Positions 28,237 through 36,617 of a stretch of DNA of 64,000 bases are shown here, piece after piece. Under the pieces are notes generated by a model that was not told where the DNA came from, searched no databases, and worked only from the letters and a program-made list of their open reading frames with translations. Positions within the stretch are counted from its first letter, which is position 1. Each line of letters begins with the position of its first letter. Position numbers and translations under genes: made by a program. The stretch is from Photobacterium jeanii (GTDB taxonomy: Bacteria; Pseudomonadota; Gammaproteobacteria; Enterobacterales; Vibrionaceae): the NCBI RefSeq assembly GCF_001650345.1, contig NZ_LVHF01000012.1, forward strand, positions 806,001 through 870,000, written 5' to 3'.

Positions 28237-29004
28237 TTACTCAGCAAGCATACGACGAGCTGCATCTACAACCACTTTGATTGAGCGCGTTTCTGTCTCT
28301 TTTAGCGTTGCGTGATCTGGGATCTCTTTCTGAGTACGGTTGATGATTACACCCGCAACACAACCAGCACGTAGACCAGAGCTTGCACACATAGTTAGTA
28401 GTGTTGCTGATTCCATTTCAAAGTTAAGCACACCCATTTGTTGCCACTCTTCCATTGAACCTTGGAAACGACGAACAACACGGCCAGTGAATGTGTCGTA
28501 ACGTTCTTGACCAGGGTAGAAAGTATCACTTGATGCAGTTACACCAGTGTGAACTTTTGCACCGTCAGCATCACACGCCGCTTTCATTGCTGTCGCAACA
28601 GCAAAATCAGCAACCGCAGGGAATTCCATTGGCGCGAAGTGTAGGCTTGCACCATCAAGGCGTACAGAACCTGTTGTTACAATCATGTCGCCTACATTGA
28701 TGTGTGGCTGGATTGCACCCGTAGTACCAACACGTAGGAAAGTACGAACACCTAGTTGTGCTAGCTCTTCAACCGCGATAGAAGTAGAAGGACCACCGAT
28801 ACCAGTAGAACAAACAACAACAGATTTACCATCTAGCTTGGCACGGTAAACCGTGTACTCACGAGAACTTGCTAGAAACTCAGGGTTCTCCATTAGATTT
28901 GCGATTTTTTCAACACGTGCTGGGTCACCAGGAATAATCGCTAGCTCTGCGCCTTGAAGATCCGCTTGTGTCACACCTAGGTGGAAAACTGCATTGTCAG
29001 ACAT
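28237..29004 (-). CDS. udp: Uridine phosphorylase
   Basis: A 255-aa nucleoside phosphorylase that splits uridine to uracil and ribose-1-phosphate for pyrimidine salvage. Family motifs: [15 protein letters not shown] (phosphate loop), [35 protein letters not shown], and [16 protein letters not shown] with the substrate-binding Met-Glu. It aligns end to end with E. coli Udp (253 aa). A good AAAGGATATC Shine-Dalgarno sequence precedes the ATG. Two CRP-type sites lie in the region upstream, in line with CRP/CytR control of udp in enteric bacteria. Confidence 0.96.
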   Translation of the reverse strand: MSDNAVFHLGVTQADLQGAELAIIPGDPARVEKIANLMENPEFLASSREYTVYRAKLDGKSVVVCSTGIGGPSTSIAVEELAQLGVRTFLRVGTTGAIQPHINVGDMIVTTGSVRLDGASLHFAPMEFPAVADFAVATAMKAACDADGAKVHTGVTASSDTFYPGQERYDTFTGRVVRRFQGSMEEWQQMGVLNFEMESATLLTMCASSGLRAGCVAGVIINRTQKEIPDHATLKETETRSIKVVVDAARRMLAE

Positions 29005-29196
29005 ACTGATATCCTTTTTATCTTTTTGTGCTCTGTATAGGGTTGGCAGAGCAATGAATCACGTTCTACTTATTCACTTTCAATAAGTATAAGGGCGTTA
29101 ACTTGGCTAACCATTCTTGTGGTACAGACGGTTTTATACATCAAGTTTCACCCTTAAAGCATGGACTTACGATAGCCTAACCTATGACACATTTAA

Positions 29197-29210
29197 GTGA
29201 CTTTTATCAC
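29197..29210. promoter_or_regulatory. Candidate CRP site 1 upstream of udp
   Basis: GTGACTTTTATCAC, a perfect GTGA-N6-TCAC core, lies 193 bp before the udp start. Confidence 0.6.
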
Positions 29211-29249
29211 GTTAATAAAAATCACTGAGTTTTCATTTTTCACAATTAA

Positions 29250-29263
29250 GTGACCCACATCAC
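29250..29263. promoter_or_regulatory. Candidate CRP site 2 upstream of udp
   Basis: GTGACCCACATCAC, again a perfect GTGA-N6-TCAC core, is 53 bp from site 1. In E. coli, CRP sites spaced about this far apart hold a CytR dimer between them; no clear CytR octamer pair was recognised here. The rest of the 449-bp gap between udp and the ATPase gene holds nothing else I can name. Confidence 0.6.
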
Positions 29264-29453
29264 CAAAAATCGTTTGCACAGGTGACAGATCACAAAAAAA
29301 ACGCGATTCAGAAGAGCTAAACCGCGGCTTTGATTCATAAATTTCGATGGTAAATTAACCAGCTAAAGATGCCGATTATGCATCTCTTAATAACAATGTG
29401 ATTGAACATTGCTGCACCATTATTCTTTTGCAGCAATGCTCACCTTTTGGTAT

Positions 29454-31976
29454 TTACTTGTCAGGATTAAAACGCAACAAGCGTAAAGCATTCAAAGTAA
29501 CGAGTGCGGTTGCACCACTGTCAGCTAGCACAGCGACCCATAATCCCGTCATACCGAGTAATGTCGTCACCAAGAACACACCTTTAAGCCCTAATGCTAA
29601 AAAGATGTTCTGGCGAATGTTCAGCAAGGTTGCACGTGACAGGGCAATCATTGTTGGTAGCTCTGAAACACGGTTGTGAGTCAGTGCTGCATCGGCTGTT
29701 TCCAACGCCACATCGGTACCGCCGCCCATCGCAATCCCAATAGATGCTGTTTTCATCGCAGGGGCATCGTTAATACCGTCACCCACCATAGCTACATTGT
29801 GAATATCATTCATTTCTCGCACTGCTGATACCTTATCAGCAGGCAGCAGCCCAGCGCGAAAATCAATACCAATATCGCTAGCGATAGCTTGTGCTGCTCG
29901 TGGGTTATCCCCCGTTAGCATCACTGAACTTACACCCATTGCTTTAAGCTGTTGGATCGCTTGTGCAGAGTCATCACGCAAATTATCACGCCATGCAATC
30001 ACCCCTACAGCTTGCTCATCACGAAGCGCAACTACCAAGGTTTTACCTTGTGATTCCAGCTCATTCACCGCATTTTGCTGCTCAGCCGTTAAAGTGACAG
30101 CTTGAGGTAGACGATCAGCGGCGTATAGCGCCAATGTAATACCGTCAATCTCACCTTGGATACCCTTACCAACAATCGCTTCACGATGATTGGCTTCGGT
30201 AACGCTAATATTTTTAGCTTGCGCTGCTTTCACAACAGCCACCGCTAATGGGTGCAATGATCCAGCTTCCACTGCTGCCGCTTGACGCAATAGCGTTGTT
30301 TCATCACCTTGCCAGCTGATAAGGTCAGTCATCACTGGCTTGCCTTCAGTCAAGGTACCCGTCTTATCGAACGCTACCGTTTTAATATGACCAAGTTGCT
30401 CTAGTGCTGCACCACCTTTGATTAGCGCACCACGTTTAGCAGCAGCGGCTAACCCCGAGGTAATCGCAGCCGGTGTTGAGATCACCAAAGCACACGGACA
30501 CGCAATCAACAGTAAAGTTAAACCACGGTACAACCATTCATCCCAAGACTGAGCAAAGAACAGTGGTGGCGTTACAATAACTAAAGTCGCTAACACAATC
30601 ATCGCAGGGGTGTACCAGCGGCTAAAGCGGTCAAGGAAACGTTCCAAGGGCGCTTTACGTGATTCTGCTTCTTCAATTAAGTGCAAGATACGGTCGATAG
30701 CGTTATCGCCCTGTTCAGACTCAATCGTTAGCTGCACCACTTTGTCGGCAACTAATGAGCCCGCCATTACTTTCTCACCCGGCAAGCGTTCAACAGGGAC
30801 TGATTCCCCCGTCAGCGCACTCTCATCAAAGCTAGCAGCGATATCACGAACAATGGCATCAGCAGGTAAACGTGCGCCCGGTGCAACTTCAATAACGTCC
30901 CCTTTTTGAAGGCTATTAACAGCCACTTTCTGGCGCTCACCGTTGGGTTTAATCACAGTTGCTTCTTCTGGCACCAAGTCCATCAGAGCTTTAACACCGC
31001 TACGAGCTCGTGACGCTGCGTATCCTTCTAACTGCTCACCCAATAAGAACAGTAGCAATACCATTGCGGCTTCTGCGGTTTCACCTAAGTACAAAGCACC
31101 CAATGCCGCAACCGACATCAAGGTTTCAATCGAGAATGGTGAGCCACTTTTTGCCAATGTCCACGCTTTCTTTACGATCGGGATCAAGCCCAAAATGGTA
31201 GTCGCAGAAAACGCTATCAAACCATAAAACTCAGACTGGCGATCAATCACAAACGATACCGCCATCATCAAGGCAATGGTGATCAACGCCATATGTTGCT
31301 GGAAGAAACTTTGCTTTTCTTCGTCAGGACGCCCATTTGCACCAACTAAGCGAAAACCAGTTTCTATTACTTTTTGTTCGATAACCGCCGCCATTGGCGA
31401 TGCTGTCGTCACCACCAGTTTTTCAGTCGCAAACATGACTTTGGCATGCTTCACTCCTGCAATACCCATTACGGCTTTTTCTAACTTGGCAGCACATGCT
31501 GGGCAGTCCATTCCCAGTACGCTCCAGCGCTGGCGATGACCTGAAATAGCAGTGTCGTCTTCTATTTCTTGATCCTTGGAGCCACTAGAGCACCTACCGC
31601 TACTGCAGCAACCGGCACTTTGAACATTTTCTTGCGAATGATGATGAGTATCTGGCCCAGCAACGACTGCCTGTTGGCAATTACTCATATCCAGCGAGGA
31701 AGATAGCACTGCAGATTGCGGTTGAGCCGCATTGGCAGACGAGAATACTTTAAAGGCAGGCTTTATAGTTGAAGATGAAGCGCTTCTGGCACCACCATCG
31801 TCGCCACCATCACCACCACTGTCGCAGGTTTCTGCGCTACAGCATGATGATGCCGTTGAAGTAGATGAGCAGCAGTCAGCAGCAACAGCGTTTTGAACAG
31901 TAACGGTATTAGCGCTTCCTGATACAGATTTCGCAGTATGAATATGTGTTTTTTTACTATTACATTGAGCGCACAT
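29454..31976 (-). CDS. zntA: P1B-type heavy-metal ATPase (Zn/Cd/Pb, ZntA type)
   Basis: An 840-aa metal-export ATPase of the inner membrane. After an unusually long N-terminal tail (about 150 residues) comes the HMA domain with GMDCPACAAK, then TM segments, the actuator domain (FDESALTGESVP), the CPC metal-site helix ACPCALVIST, the phosphorylation motif FDKTGTLTEG, an HP motif (SLHPLAVAV) and the hinge VGDGINDAPA. The tail contains eleven Cys, many as CC pairs, and HHH, apparently a metal-binding extension. A promoter of the MerR-family type with a 20-bp spacer precedes the gene. The HMA and CPC motifs indicate a Zn2+/Cd2+/Pb2+ rather than Cu+ substrate, by family. Confidence 0.92.
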   Translation of the reverse strand: MCAQCNSKKTHIHTAKSVSGSANTVTVQNAVAADCCSSTSTASSCCSAETCDSGGDGGDDGGARSASSSTIKPAFKVFSSANAAQPQSAVLSSSLDMSNCQQAVVAGPDTHHHSQENVQSAGCCSSGRCSSGSKDQEIEDDTAISGHRQRWSVLGMDCPACAAKLEKAVMGIAGVKHAKVMFATEKLVVTTASPMAAVIEQKVIETGFRLVGANGRPDEEKQSFFQQHMALITIALMMAVSFVIDRQSEFYGLIAFSATTILGLIPIVKKAWTLAKSGSPFSIETLMSVAALGALYLGETAEAAMVLLLFLLGEQLEGYAASRARSGVKALMDLVPEEATVIKPNGERQKVAVNSLQKGDVIEVAPGARLPADAIVRDIAASFDESALTGESVPVERLPGEKVMAGSLVADKVVQLTIESEQGDNAIDRILHLIEEAESRKAPLERFLDRFSRWYTPAMIVLATLVIVTPPLFFAQSWDEWLYRGLTLLLIACPCALVISTPAAITSGLAAAAKRGALIKGGAALEQLGHIKTVAFDKTGTLTEGKPVMTDLISWQGDETTLLRQAAAVEAGSLHPLAVAVVKAAQAKNISVTEANHREAIVGKGIQGEIDGITLALYAADRLPQAVTLTAEQQNAVNELESQGKTLVVALRDEQAVGVIAWRDNLRDDSAQAIQQLKAMGVSSVMLTGDNPRAAQAIASDIGIDFRAGLLPADKVSAVREMNDIHNVAMVGDGINDAPAMKTASIGIAMGGGTDVALETADAALTHNRVSELPTMIALSRATLLNIRQNIFLALGLKGVFLVTTLLGMTGLWVAVLADSGATALVTLNALRLLRFNPDK

Positions 31977-32097
31977 AGTGATTCTCCTTAAGGCGCACTT
32001 TCCACTGTGTGTATTTACAAGCAGCTACTTTCCAATGGGGTTTGAAAGCCGCTGATTTTGAGAAAAAAGTAGAAAGATAATTGTGTCTTCACAATTA

Positions 32098-32129
32098 ACT
32101 ATAAACCTTGGAGCTGGGTCTAAGGTCAA
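32098..32129 (-). promoter_or_regulatory. MerR-family-type promoter of zntA
   Basis: Read leftward, -35 TTGACC and -10 TATAGT are separated by 20 bp, longer than the 17 bp usual for sigma-70. The spacer holds a dyad with ACCTT and AAGGT arms (bases 32105-32126). This over-long spacer with a dyad between the boxes is the mark of promoters activated by MerR-family metal sensors such as ZntR, CueR and CadR. No such regulator gene is nearby. Confidence 0.72.
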
Positions 32130-32175
32130 GCATCTTGCACCATCTTTTTGCGGAAATTAGCCATGCCGGAAGGAT

Positions 32176-32206
32176 AAAAAAGCCAAAACACAAAGTTTTG
32201 GCTTTT
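32176..32206 (-). terminator. Rho-independent terminator of the M20 peptidase gene
   Basis: AAAAGCCAAAAC/GTTTTGGCTTTT stem with a short loop and a leftward T run. Confidence 0.88.
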
Positions 32207-32263
32207 AGTCGTCAATTTGTAGTGAACAATAACGCTGCGAATACTGTGTTTTAGGTAAGATGA

Positions 32264-33394
32264 CTAGGCAATCAGACGACGTAAGGTATTCGCTAATAGC
32301 GCGATGCGCGGCTCGATTGAGTCAATGAGCAAGTATTCTTTTTCACTGTGGAAACCTGCCCCCATAGGACCAAAACCATCAAGTGTTGGGGTACCAATCG
32401 CTGCCGTAAAGTTACCGTCAGAGCCGCCACCAGCATCTTCCCAACCGTAAACGATGTTAAGCTTTTCCGCTTCTTCGCTAACTAGCTTGATCAGAGTTTC
32501 TGTATCACTGCTAGGCTGCATCGATGGTTTAAACGTCAAGCGATTTACCGTTACTTTTGCGCCTTGTTCAAACGGCGTTTCAGCCATTGATAGTAATTTC
32601 TCGTGAATTGCTTTTGCTTCGTCAGTATTCCAGAAACGCAGATCCACCGTTGCTTTAGCGTAGTCAGGTACCACGTTAACAGCCATGCCACCTTCAATGA
32701 TACCGACATTCATGGTGGTGCCTGTTTCTAGATTTACCATATCTTTAATTGCTAGCGACCAATGACTCAGCTCATAGATCGCATTCACGCCCTCAGCGAG
32801 AGCAGAACCGGCATGAGAGGCAACGCCGTGGAATTCGATTTCATACTTGGCATTACCCTTACGCGAACGGATCAAGTTACCTGTTGGGCGCGATGCTTCA
32901 CAAACCAACACCTGACGGCTTTGGCGGGCAATACTTTCTAGCCACTCACGAGAATAGATAGAGCCAATCTCTTCGTCACAGTTCAAGGCAACCACAATCG
33001 CTAAGTTCTCAAGCTCTTGCGATGACAAAGACTTCAGCGCATACCAAGCACTCAAAATGCCCGATTTCATATCGGTTGCACCAGGGCCGTACACTTTCTC
33101 GCTATCGAAGCTCATTGGACGAGCCGCCACTGTCCCTTCTGGGAACACTGTATCCATATGTCCGCTGAGCATCACATCATAATGATCAGCATTAGGTTTA
33201 TTGGTAATAAACAAACATGGACCCGCATCAGGATGCGGTTGGTGGCGAGTAACAGTGAAACCAATCTGTTCAAACATTGGCGTAATAACATCCGCCACTT
33301 TGGCAATACCCGCTGGCGTGTGACTACCACAATCAATATTTACTAATTGCGCAAGTTGCTCTAGATAGGTTTCTAGCTCGAAACACTGAGTCAT
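32264..33394 (-). CDS. M20-family metallopeptidase (carboxypeptidase G2-like)
   Basis: A 376-aa zinc peptidase or amidohydrolase of the M20 family, closest in motif pattern to carboxypeptidase G2. Metal and catalytic residues are in LSGHMDTVFPEGT (His, Asp), GATDMKSG (Asp), NCDEEIGS (Glu-Glu) and the C-terminal FHSEKEY (His); the dimerisation (lid) domain lies between about residues 180-290. The ATG used has AAAGGAG seven bases upstream; a frame twelve codons longer lacks such support. No signal peptide, so it is probably cytoplasmic. Substrate not assigned; it stands alone ahead of the tandem small-RNA region. Confidence 0.87.
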   Translation of the reverse strand: MTQCFELETYLEQLAQLVNIDCGSHTPAGIAKVADVITPMFEQIGFTVTRHQPHPDAGPCLFITNKPNADHYDVMLSGHMDTVFPEGTVAARPMSFDSEKVYGPGATDMKSGILSAWYALKSLSSQELENLAIVVALNCDEEIGSIYSREWLESIARQSRQVLVCEASRPTGNLIRSRKGNAKYEIEFHGVASHAGSALAEGVNAIYELSHWSLAIKDMVNLETGTTMNVGIIEGGMAVNVVPDYAKATVDLRFWNTDEAKAIHEKLLSMAETPFEQGAKVTVNRLTFKPSMQPSSDTETLIKLVSEEAEKLNIVYGWEDAGGGSDGNFTAAIGTPTLDGFGPMGAGFHSEKEYLLIDSIEPRIALLANTLRRLIA

Positions 33395-33623
33395 CGTATT
33401 CTCCTTTAACGACTTAGAGAGAGCACTCATAGTGGCAGAGCCCTTTTATCGAAACCCTGATTTACATCATTATTTAGCAAGCCAAATTCCATTCAGAGAC
33501 AAAATTAGCCCTCAGCAATAGCAAGCAATAATTCACTTTCAAATCATTATGTTAGAAATTGAGCCACAAATTTTCCAAAATTTTTTGAACTAAGCCGATA
33601 AACCTCAGTCATATATAGTGACA

Positions 33624-33758
33624 TTAAGATTGACGATATATGAACTGTTCGCTGGCCGCCAACATGCCTTCTCTCTCTTCAATCTCAGATGCCACTGCTG
33701 CTTAACTCCTAATTGTGTAAATAGAGCTTCGCCCACTCCTTCGAGTGGGCTTTTTTTT
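33624..33758 (+). ncRNA. Candidate small RNA, tandem copy 1
   Basis: First of three related units in a gap without proteins. An upstream block GAAC...CCGATAAACC...CAGTCATATAT precedes the presumed start; the exact 5' end is an estimate. A seven-pair stem (33627-33633 with 33679-33685, AGATTGA/TCAATCT) closes a 45-nt loop. Then follows the conserved core GATGCCACTGCTGCTTAA plus CTCCTAATTGTGTAAA (33688-33721), and a terminator with an eight-pair stem GCCCACTC/GAGTGGGC and eight T residues. No coding gene follows on this strand before the next unit. Confidence 0.65.
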
Positions 33759-33907
33759 ATTTTTACAAAACCTAATGCAAGTAAATTTACGCAAGCACCC
33801 AAAAACTCAAATTTACACCATTTAAAATCAAAGACTTACAAAATAAATGACAGAAAATACAATTTTAAGTGAACCTTTCGCCAAAGCATTAGTCAGAATA
33901 TATGACA

Positions 33908-34042
33908 TTCATATTAATGGTGATTCCTGAATCCTTTTTTCATCATTAATTATTGATGCCACTGCTGCTAAAACTCCTTATTTTGTGTAAATATCTATAC
34001 CTTATTTGGTTATCCCGCTGAAAACTCAGCGGGATTTTTTTT
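33908..34042 (+). ncRNA. Candidate small RNA, tandem copy 2
   Basis: Second unit, about 135 nt if it starts near 33908. The upstream block is weaker (GTGAAC...CGCCAAAGC...TAGTCAGAATAT). The 5' stem is ATTAATGGTGA with TCATCATTAAT (33913-33923 / 33940-33950, eleven pairs including one G-U), unlike copy 1 in sequence but the same in place. The core reads GATGCCACTGCTGCTAAA then ACTCCTTATTTTGTGTAAA. The terminator is a ten-pair stem ATCCCGCTGA/TCAGCGGGAT followed by eight T residues. Confidence 0.65.
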
Positions 34043-34288
34043 GCCTGTTGCTTGTGGTTTCTGTCTGTAAAGCCTTTATTTTCATACATCCAGAGCTTCA
34101 TTTAGCGACAGGTACTCATTTAACTTCATATCTTTTATTGCAAGAAATGTATGTCGCAAAAAGCTTGGTGATAGTTACGCCATAAAAATACTTGATTCAT
34201 CAACAAAAAAACGCCAATCGATAAAAAAGTAACTTTTTTGGAAATTATTTTGAACCATCCGAAAAACCATCAGTCATATATTACAGAT

Positions 34289-34455
34289 TGAGATTAATAA
34301 TCAGCCTTTTATTCATTTGGTCACCCTAAACATCAAATGAAACCCTTATTTAGGCAATGCTACTGAGTCCTGAGATTATTAATCTTAAGCTGCCACTGCT
34401 GCTTAACTCCTAATTTTTTGGAATTCACGCTGAGCTACCTGCTCAGCGTTTTTTT
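34289..34455 (+). ncRNA. Candidate small RNA, tandem copy 3
   Basis: Third unit, about 167 nt. Upstream block GAAC...CCGAAAAACC...CAGTCATATAT is close to copy 1. A perfect twelve-pair stem AGATTAATAATC/GATTATTAATCT (34291-34302 / 34374-34385) encloses a second hairpin TTCATTTG/CAAATGAA (34312-34319 / 34334-34341). The core is CTGCCACTGCTGCTTAACTC then CTAATT. The terminator is ACGCTGAGC/GCTCAGCGT with seven T residues. The next gene is convergent, so the RNA is not a leader for a protein gene. Confidence 0.65.
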
Positions 34456-34533
34456 ATGTACGTTTTTTATGTTTGAGCAAAAGGTTCCAGCCGCAGCCGC
34501 TTTGATTACACTCGAGCTTATTTTAGTTAACCT

Positions 34534-35373
34534 TCATTGCTTTAGCTCTGGCATTCCAGCCATTAAATTATCATTTGCAAGCGTTAATCCAAGCCAATCG
34601 CATGTTTGCTGTGCATTGATCCATTTACCTTGGCTTCCATCTTCATCCGCAAATTGCGGAACAGGTAATCCAACCGTCATCGCCATCTTGCTGTAGTAAG
34701 TTTTACGTGAAGGATGCGCACTCGCAGCCAAATGAAAAGTGCGCTCTGAAGGCAACAATTCCCAACGATTTATTAGTGCCGTAATCGCTTGAATACAATC
34801 ATCTAAATGGATCAAATTAACCGGTGCACCGCCATTTGTTATCCCTTCTCGCCCAGCTAAGAAGGTCACAGGGTGTCGCTTAGGGCCAATTAACCCTGAT
34901 AAGCGTAATACCGCAAGATCGTCACCCCACATAGTGCGCAATGCTTGCTCTAGTTGATAATGTGTTTGGCCCGAAATCGAACTAGGCACAGGCGATGTCA
35001 CCTCTGTGATCTCACCTTGCAGTTCGCCATAAACAGAAGTGCTACTAATGAAAATCACTCTTTTGCAACCATGAGCTCTGGCCTTGGTTACAAGTTCCAA
35101 AATGGCATCGTAATAGTGATCAGCAAACACGCTACCTCGTCCCGGTGGTACATTCACCACCAGCACATCACACTTCCATAGTGACGCTAAGTTATCACTT
35201 ACAGATTCCTGTAATGGCAACGTCAGTACATAACCATCAATTCCTTCCGCTTGTAATAGTGCCGCTCCCTCTGGCGTTTGTTTGGTTCCTTTAACGCTGA
35301 AACCTTGTGAAACTAGATGCTTTGCTAAAGGTAGCCCTAACCAGCCACACCCACATATACTCACTGTGTTCAA
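34534..35373 (-). CDS. SDR-family NAD(P)-dependent oxidoreductase (YeeZ-like)
   Basis: A 279-aa extended short-chain dehydrogenase/epimerase-type protein. The nucleotide-binding loop is at the N-terminus (VSICGCGWLGLPLAKHL), SSTSVYGEL in the middle resembles the Ser/Tyr region of the family, and INLIHLDDC-like text (VNLIHLDDCIQAI) follows. It resembles E. coli YeeZ. The start is TTG, with AAGGAAC ten bases upstream. Reaction unknown. It is leftward, convergent with the tandem small RNAs and divergent from hexR. Confidence 0.83.
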   Translation of the reverse strand: MNTVSICGCGWLGLPLAKHLVSQGFSVKGTKQTPEGAALLQAEGIDGYVLTLPLQESVSDNLASLWKCDVLVVNVPPGRGSVFADHYYDAILELVTKARAHGCKRVIFISSTSVYGELQGEITEVTSPVPSSISGQTHYQLEQALRTMWGDDLAVLRLSGLIGPKRHPVTFLAGREGITNGGAPVNLIHLDDCIQAITALINRWELLPSERTFHLAASAHPSRKTYYSKMAMTVGLPVPQFADEDGSQGKWINAQQTCDWLGLTLANDNLMAGMPELKQ

Positions 35374-35691
35374 ATTCGTTGTTCCTTAAAGCAAAAAGAC
35401 ATGTCAGCTTACCTATTAATAAGCCAGTTATTAATTTCAGGCTGTAAATTAATTCCCCCAATATGAAATTAAATAACAGAATTAGTGCAAAACCGCGCAA
35501 AAATTTATGGAATTTACGCATTTTATTTTCAATTCTGAAAGGGAAAACTCGATCCCTGTCAAATTATAATAAAAAGGAATGCTCATATTGATCGATTCAC
35601 TAGGAGTAACAATCAAACAGGTAGTATAGTTTCATCATATTGGCTGACCCCTTAGCCTTTTGAAATTCAGTAACGAAGCGCGGTAATCTCG
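35374..35691. other. Divergent intergenic region SDR gene / hexR
   Basis: AT-rich divergent promoter region. A TATAAT-like box occurs near base 35565 facing hexR, but I do not see a clean -35 or a HexR operator (TGTAATTAAATTACA type). Confidence 0.4.
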
Positions 35692-36546
35692 ATGAATACC
35701 CTAGAAAAGATTCAAAAAAATTTAGATAACTTCAGCAAGTCTGAACGTAAAGTTGCCGAAGTTATTATTGCTTCCCCGCAAACCGCTATTCACTCCAGTA
35801 TTGCGACTCTTGCAAAAATGGCTGATGTGAGTGAGCCAACGGTGAACCGTTTTTGTCGCCGTTTAGATACTAAAGGTTTCCCCGACTTCAAATTGCACTT
35901 AGCGCAAAGCCTTGCTAATGGGACTCCTTATGTAAACCGTAACGTTGAAGAGCATGATGGCCCTGATGCTTATACATCTAAGATTTTCGAGTCCACGATG
36001 GCTTGCTTAGATGTGGCAAAGAACAGCCTAGATCCACAGCAAGTGAATCGTGCTGTTGATTTGCTAACCCAAGCAAAGAAAATCTCTTTCTTTGGTCTTG
36101 GTGCTTCAGCATCTGTGGCGCACGATGCACAAAACAAGTTTTTCCGCTTTAACATTCCTATCGTGTGCTTTGACGATATCGTAATGCAACGCATGAGCGT
36201 GATTAACTGTAGTGATGGTGATGTGGTGGTGGTGATTTCTCATACTGGCCGCACTAAGAGCTTGGTTGAAATCGCACGCACAGCACGTGAAAACGGCGCA
36301 ACTGTGATTGGTATCACTGCGAAAGACTCACCGTTAGATTTTGAGTGTTCGCTGTCGATTTGCCTTGATGTACCAGAAGACACTGACATCTACATGCCAA
36401 TGGCAAGCCGCGTTGTACAAATGACGGTAATCGATGTACTGGCAACAGGCTTTACCTTACGCCGTGGTGCAGGTTTCCGTGAAAACCTTAAACGCGTTAA
36501 AGACTCACTGAAAGATTCTCGTTTTTCAAAACAAGATCTTATCTAA
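35692..36546 (+). CDS. hexR: HexR-type RpiR-family transcriptional regulator
   Basis: A 284-aa regulator with an N-terminal RpiR helix-turn-helix (residues 1-77; IATLAKMADVSEPTVNRFCR) and a C-terminal SIS sugar-phosphate-binding domain (KISFFGLGASASVAHDAQ, VVVISHTGRTKSLVEIA). HexR senses keto-deoxy-phosphogluconate and controls central carbon genes including zwf, edd, gap and pyk in gamma-proteobacteria. It lies just upstream of pykA, as in many relatives, with a terminator between. No zwf-edd cluster is seen here. Confidence 0.93.
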   Translation: MNTLEKIQKNLDNFSKSERKVAEVIIASPQTAIHSSIATLAKMADVSEPTVNRFCRRLDTKGFPDFKLHLAQSLANGTPYVNRNVEEHDGPDAYTSKIFESTMACLDVAKNSLDPQQVNRAVDLLTQAKKISFFGLGASASVAHDAQNKFFRFNIPIVCFDDIVMQRMSVINCSDGDVVVVISHTGRTKSLVEIARTARENGATVIGITAKDSPLDFECSLSICLDVPEDTDIYMPMASRVVQMTVIDVLATGFTLRRGAGFRENLKRVKDSLKDSRFSKQDLI

Positions 36547-36584
36547 TTTGATCGCAGAGCAATCTGCCTTTCAATCCCTCTATC

Positions 36585-36617
36585 AAGGCATGAATCTTTA
36601 TTCATGCCTTTCTTTTT
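36585..36617 (+). terminator. Rho-independent terminator of hexR
   Basis: AAGGCATGAAT/ATTCATGCCTT stem with a CTTT loop and a following TCTTTTT run. Confidence 0.88.

Noticed and set aside
29281-29294. GGTGACAGATCACA as a third CRP site near udp
   Set aside because: The half-sites GTGA and TCAC are only four bases apart instead of six, so it does not fit CRP binding.
33618-33872. 84-codon open frame on the + strand across the first tandem RNA unit
   Set aside because: It covers the 5' stem, core and terminator of the RNA unit, has no Shine-Dalgarno sequence and no similarity I recognise; the RNA interpretation explains the conserved parts better.
33580-34456. The triple repeat as a CRISPR array or as tandem riboswitches
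   Set aside because: The units are long and diverged with no fixed repeat-spacer pattern, and no gene follows the last unit on the same strand as a riboswitch would need.
34418-34696. 92-codon open frame starting inside the third RNA unit
   Set aside because: It begins in the terminator stem and then runs antisense to the 3' end of the SDR gene, so it is chance reading.
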